Assembly: GCA_036388855.1 (NCBI GenBank)
Contig: DASVRA010000017.1
Location: forward strand, 50,388-114,387
Reading direction: 5' to 3'
Length of the DNA: 64,000 bases
Origin: DASVRA01 sp036388855
GTDB taxonomy: Bacteria > Pseudomonadota > Alphaproteobacteria > Caulobacterales > Caulobacteraceae
Numbering within the stretch: the stretch's first letter is position 1; each line of letters begins with the position of its first letter. The notes beneath the pieces are model-generated. The model was not told the origin of the DNA, searched no databases, and saw only the letters and a list, made by a program, of their open reading frames with translations. Both the position numbers and the translations under genes were made by a program. Shown one piece after another: positions 60,569 to 64,000 of this stretch.

Positions 60569-60759
60569 GACCCTGTCCCATCTGCTCCAAACCCGCCGAA
60601 GAGCATTACCGGCCGTTCTGCTCGCGCCGGTGCGCCGACGTGGATCTGCAGCGCTGGTTCAGTGAGTCCTACAGCTTGTCCGGCCCTGCCGAACCCCCGG
60701 ATGAGGAGGGCAAGCCGCCGTCCCGCTCGGCTGGACAGGCTTCCGAGCCGCCCGTATAG
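60565..60759 (+). CDS. yacG: DNA gyrase inhibitor YacG
   Basis: 64 residues overlapping the previous gene's stop. The zinc ribbon RPCPICSKP...RPFCSRRCADVDLQRW holds four cysteines (CxxC, CxxxC), and DLQRWFSESYSL is the family end. YacG binds GyrB. The proline-rich C-terminal tail is disordered. Confidence 0.95.
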   Translation: MRPCPICSKPAEEHYRPFCSRRCADVDLQRWFSESYSLSGPAEPPDEEGKPPSRSAGQASEPPV

Positions 60760-60793
60760 ACGCGGCTCCCCAAATCGGCCTTCCAAGCGGCGG

Positions 60794-60869
60794 GCCTGGG
60801 TAGCTCAGTTGGTAGAGCAGCGGATTGAAAATCCGCGTGTCGCTGGTTCGATTCCGGCCCCAGGCACCA
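60794..60869 (+). tRNA. tRNA-Phe (GAA)
   Basis: 76 bases with encoded CCA. Acceptor GCCTGGG pairs with CCCAGGC, D-arm GCTC-AGTTGGTA-GAGC, anticodon stem GCGGAT with loop TTGAAAA (GAA, Phe), T-arm GCTGG-TTCGATT-CCGGC. Confidence 0.97.
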
Positions 60870-61352
60870 TCTCGCCGGCGCATCTTCTCACCTTCGGGGC
60901 GCCAGTGGCGCTCACGGGCCAACCAATCGCGGCGTGGCGACAGCCTGAGCTTACGCCCTGGATCCAAGCCACTGTTTCAGCGACGCAGTACGGCTTTACG
61001 CGCTCCACGAGAGCTTCTTCGCGTCTGCATTGTGCATCGCAAAGCCTCCGCGACAGGGAATTCCCCCCGGGGAAAGAACCCCTTGACGCCGCACCGGTGG
61101 GTTGCCAAAGGAACTCGACCGCAAAATTCGATAACAGGCGGTAAGACCTTGCTCGAAAACCGGTAAGGTTCATATTGCGCCTTCGACACGCCGGATTGCA
61201 CCGAACAGGTAGGACGGTGCATCGGGACGGCGCAGCTAAAAGCGGCTCGGAAAGTCTGCGGACGAACCGAGTACGAATTGTGTGGGGTTAGAAACGCTCT
61301 CGCGCGACGACCCTGGGTCTTCAATGTGCGATCAACCAGGAACTGGCGAACG
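60870..61352. other. 483-base interval between tRNA-Phe and exbB with no recognised gene
   Basis: I see no convincing coding frame, tRNA, or terminator. It contains a local palindrome GGAATTCC near 61060 and TTGAC near 61083 that might be a -35, without a good -10. It presumably holds the exbBD-tonB promoter and perhaps an iron- or stress-responsive operator, but no classic Fur box was seen. Confidence 0.4.
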
Positions 61353-62282
61353 ATGCTGGAAACCAAAAGAATGAACCCTCTCCTCGCTCTCATCGGCGCT
61401 GTCGCGCTGATGACGGCGAGCGCTCCCGCCATGGCTCAGGACGCCAACACGACGGCTCCTGCCGCGGCGGCTGCTGGTGCGGACGCGAATGCGACCGCTC
61501 CTGCCGACGCCACCGGGGCTGGCGCTGGCGCCGCGGCGGCTCCGGCCGACGCCGCCGCTGCGGGCTCCCCCGCTCCGGTCACCATCAAGCACGCCGGTCA
61601 GCTGACCCCGGTCCAGATGTTCGTCGACGCGACGCCGATCGTTAAGGCCATCATGATGGGCCTGCTGCTAGCCTCCGTGCTCTCGTGGACGATGCTCGTC
61701 GTGAAGACCTTCGAGTTCATGAGCCTGGGCAAGGCCTCGGACCGCTTCGTCGAAGCTTTCCGCGGCGCTCGGTCGATCACCGACATCAACAAGATCGCCA
61801 CCTCGGAAGAGTTCGAAGGCAACCCACTGGCCGACATGGCCGCGGCGGCTTCGGGCGAAATCGAGCTCTCCCGGCAGGCTGGCCTGCAGGTGACCGGCGA
61901 ACACCGCCACACTGCGATGGATCGCGCTTCTGCCGCGGTCGCCGCCGTTCAGTCCGGCTTGGCCAAGCGCCTCTCGGGCGGCATGCAGTTCCTTGCCTCG
62001 ACCGGCGCCATGTCCCCCTTCATCGGCCTGTTCGGCACGGTGTACGGGATCATGAACTCGTTCATCGGGATCGCGAACACCAACACGACCAACCTGGCCG
62101 TCGTGGCGCCCGGCATCGCCGAAGCGCTGCTCGCGACCGGCATCGGTCTGTTCGCCGCTATCCCCGCGGTTATCTTCTACAACTACTTCCAGACCCGGAT
62201 TGCTGCCTATGGCACCCGCACGGAAGGGTTCGTGGCTGAACTGATGAACGCCATCTCGCGGCAGCTCGACAAGGGAGCGTAA
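61353..62282 (+). CDS. exbB: ExbB/TolQ family proton channel with alanine-rich N-terminal extension
   Basis: 309 residues from the ATG at 61353 (61371 is the alternative). A signal peptide (NPLLALIGAVALMTASAPAMA) precedes ~55 alanine-rich periplasmic residues (TTAPAAAAAGADANATAPAD). Then come the three ExbB membrane helices, with IIMMGLLLASVLSWTMLVVK-like sequence, and the channel core STGAMSPFIGLFGTVYGIMN, EALLATGIGLFAAIPAVIFY. It energises TonB with the proton gradient. First gene of exbB-exbD-tonB. Confidence 0.95.
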   Translation: MLETKRMNPLLALIGAVALMTASAPAMAQDANTTAPAAAAAGADANATAPADATGAGAGAAAAPADAAAAGSPAPVTIKHAGQLTPVQMFVDATPIVKAIMMGLLLASVLSWTMLVVKTFEFMSLGKASDRFVEAFRGARSITDINKIATSEEFEGNPLADMAAAASGEIELSRQAGLQVTGEHRHTAMDRASAAVAAVQSGLAKRLSGGMQFLASTGAMSPFIGLFGTVYGIMNSFIGIANTNTTNLAVVAPGIAEALLATGIGLFAAIPAVIFYNYFQTRIAAYGTRTEGFVAELMNAISRQLDKGA

Positions 62283-62287
62283 CGCCC

Positions 62288-62725
62288 ATGGGAGCCAAAC
62301 TGGCAGGCCCCGGCGGCAGCTCGAAGTTCAAAGTCGAGCAGAACGCGGAAATCAACGTCACGCCCTTCGTGGACGTGATGCTGGTCCTCCTGATCATCTT
62401 CATGGTGGCGGCTCCGCTCGCCACCGTGTCGGTGGAAGTGGAGCTACCGGAGGCTTTCGCGCAGCCGTCGCAGAACCCGCCGAAGCCGGTCTACATCTCC
62501 ATCCAGAGGTCGGGAAGCATCTACGTCGGTGACTTTGCGACCTCCGTGGGTGGTCTGGGTGAAGACCTGCGCAAGCAGATCGGCACGCGCAACCCGGAGA
62601 AGGAACGTATCTTCATCCGGGGTGACAAGCAGACCCTCTATGGCGATTTCATGCGCGTCATGAATACGCTGCAGGATAACGGGTTCTACAGCGTGGCGCT
62701 GATCGGCACAGAAGGGCGGAAATAG
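62288..62725 (+). CDS. exbD: Biopolymer transport protein ExbD
   Basis: 145 residues. NVTPFVDVMLVLLIIFMVAA contains the essential Asp in the single membrane helix; the periplasmic part ends NGFYSVALIGTEGRK. It partners ExbB and TonB in outer-membrane uptake. Six bases separate it from exbB. Confidence 0.97.
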   Translation: MGAKLAGPGGSSKFKVEQNAEINVTPFVDVMLVLLIIFMVAAPLATVSVEVELPEAFAQPSQNPPKPVYISIQRSGSIYVGDFATSVGGLGEDLRKQIGTRNPEKERIFIRGDKQTLYGDFMRVMNTLQDNGFYSVALIGTEGRK

Positions 62726-62733
62726 GAGGACGC

Positions 62734-63465
<732 letters not shown>

Positions 63466-63489
63466 TCGGCTCCAACCTCGACCACAAGG

Positions 63490-63525
63490 AAACCGCCCCG
63501 GCTCACGCCGGGGCGGTTTTTCTTT
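63490..63525 (+). terminator. Rho-independent terminator of exbB-exbD-tonB
   Basis: AACCGCCCCGGC and GCCGGGGCGGTT pair around TCAC, followed by TTTCTTT. A textbook intrinsic terminator, 25 bases past the tonB stop. Confidence 0.93.
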
Positions 63526-63585
63526 GCCCCGCGGGTCGCTTGATCGCTGGGGGAGGGGCGGCTAGAACCGTCCCCACGAGTGTCG

Positions 63586-63662
63586 GCCGCCTTAGCTCAG
63601 TTGGTTAGAGCGCTAGATTGTGGATCTAGAGGTCCTCGGTTCGAGCCCGAGAGGTGGTACCA
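63586..63662 (+). tRNA. tRNA-His (GTG)
   Basis: 77 bases with CCA, plus a G at 63585 suitable as the His-specific G-1. Acceptor GCCGCCT pairs with AGGTGGT (two G-T wobbles), anticodon stem CTAGA/TCTAG, loop TTGTGGA (GTG, His), T-arm CTCGG-TTCGAGC-CCGAG. Confidence 0.95.
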
Positions 63663-63840
63663 TTCCCAAGCGGCGCGCAGCCCCGGGGGCGGCCCGCGAC
63701 CCACGCAATCGTTAACAAGAAGTTGCTGTTGCGGCGCCGTCCCCAACGTGTTGCACTGCGGGATGCCTGCGCTCAGGGGGGAACTCAGGGGCGTCAGGAT
63801 CGTTAAGCTTCCCGAAGGCCGCGTTGAGTGTGGGGGTTCT

Positions 63841-64000
63841 ATGACAGAGGTGGTTCTCCAGCTTCCCGTCGATACGAACGAGGACCACCTTTTCGGCCGC
63901 TTTCTGAACCTCTTCATGCAGAGCCGCTCCACCGAGGTCGAACGGCTGGCCGCGTCCAGCGACGCCCCCTACCTGATGATCCATTCCGACCCTGCGGTCG
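63841..64000 (+). CDS. Hypothetical protein, cut by window end
   Basis: 53 residues from the ATG: MTEVVLQLPVDTNEDHLFGR then FLNLFMQSRSTEVERLAASS. No family recognised. The 178 bases before it contain a GTTAAC-like element but no clear promoter. Confidence 0.6.
   Translation, partial: MTEVVLQLPVDTNEDHLFGRFLNLFMQSRSTEVERLAASSDAPYLMIHSDPAV

Noticed and set aside
63700..63730. Possible CtrA site before the partial last gene
   Set aside because: TTAAC is followed after seven bases by TTGC, not TTAA; too weak to claim.

Overview
The window is a dense, very GC-rich chromosomal segment from an alphaproteobacterium. The closest match I can infer is Caulobacteraceae, Phenylobacterium- or Caulobacter-like. 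Supporting this are the alphaproteobacterial general stress response (PhyR, NepR, an EcfG-type sigma factor), the run murA - DUF2948 - UPF0262 - phosphatase - infA - maf - RNase E/G - yacG - tRNA-Phe, the exbB-exbD-tonB set, and relics of gene-transfer-agent (GTA) type phage genes. Genus assignment is inference; no rRNA is present.

Layout. 1-5.7 kb: valine catabolism (partial acyl-CoA dehydrogenase, HIBYL-CoA hydrolase), a periplasmic methyltransferase, rpmF, hspQ, ppx/gppA, ohr, rlmE. 5.7-6.3 kb: a vapBC toxin-antitoxin pair with its own palindromic operator. 6.4-12.6 kb: guaB, MAPEG protein, an rRNA cytosine methyltransferase, guaA, an EVE protein, then nepR converging on ecfG. 12.7-16.2 kb (minus): radA-cvpA-purF. 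16.3-22 kb: alr, ruvX, gatCAB, with a DUF559 endonuclease-like gene framed by inverted palindromic repeats lodged between gatA and gatB. 22-27.4 kb: two RcnB-like proteins, an SDR, then a stress block (KGG protein, small acidic protein, degenerate HisKA_2 kinase, divergent phyR, small membrane protein, single-domain response regulator). 27.4-38.5 kb: cysNC-cysD, MBL hydrolase, ppiD, tpiA, an RTX protein, secG, pyrG. 38.5-42.5 kb: an AT-richer accessory island (HNH protein, secreted trypsin-like protease, unknown membrane protein) with a duplicated DUF3606/DUF1993 segment, one copy decayed, and a frameshifted terminase remnant. 42.5-55.5 kb: second RTX protein, MHYT hybrid kinase, methylmalonyl-CoA mutase with an extra acidic gene between its subunits, an orphan DUF2793/glycine-rich tail-fibre-like protein, a dicarboxylate symporter, an alpha/beta hydrolase-OsmC fusion, a second single-domain response regulator, tRNA-Thr. 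55.6-64 kb: the murA to yacG housekeeping run, tRNA-Phe, exbB-exbD-tonB, tRNA-His and a partial gene.

Two themes stand out. First, GGAAC-N16/17-NGTT promoters (the EcfG signature) lie upstream of ecfG, the kinase, the gene after phyR, the small acidic/KGG genes and the response regulator at 55.0 kb. Together they suggest a dispersed stress regulon whose core genes are rearranged compared with the usual nepR-ecfG operon. Second, palindromic inverted-repeat elements have entered coding space. They supply both the start and the stop codon of the DUF559 gene, encode about 50 residues near the N-terminus of the mutase large subunit, and supply the ribosome-binding site of maf. The DUF559-repeat cassette is my best candidate for an undescribed mobile or selfish system.
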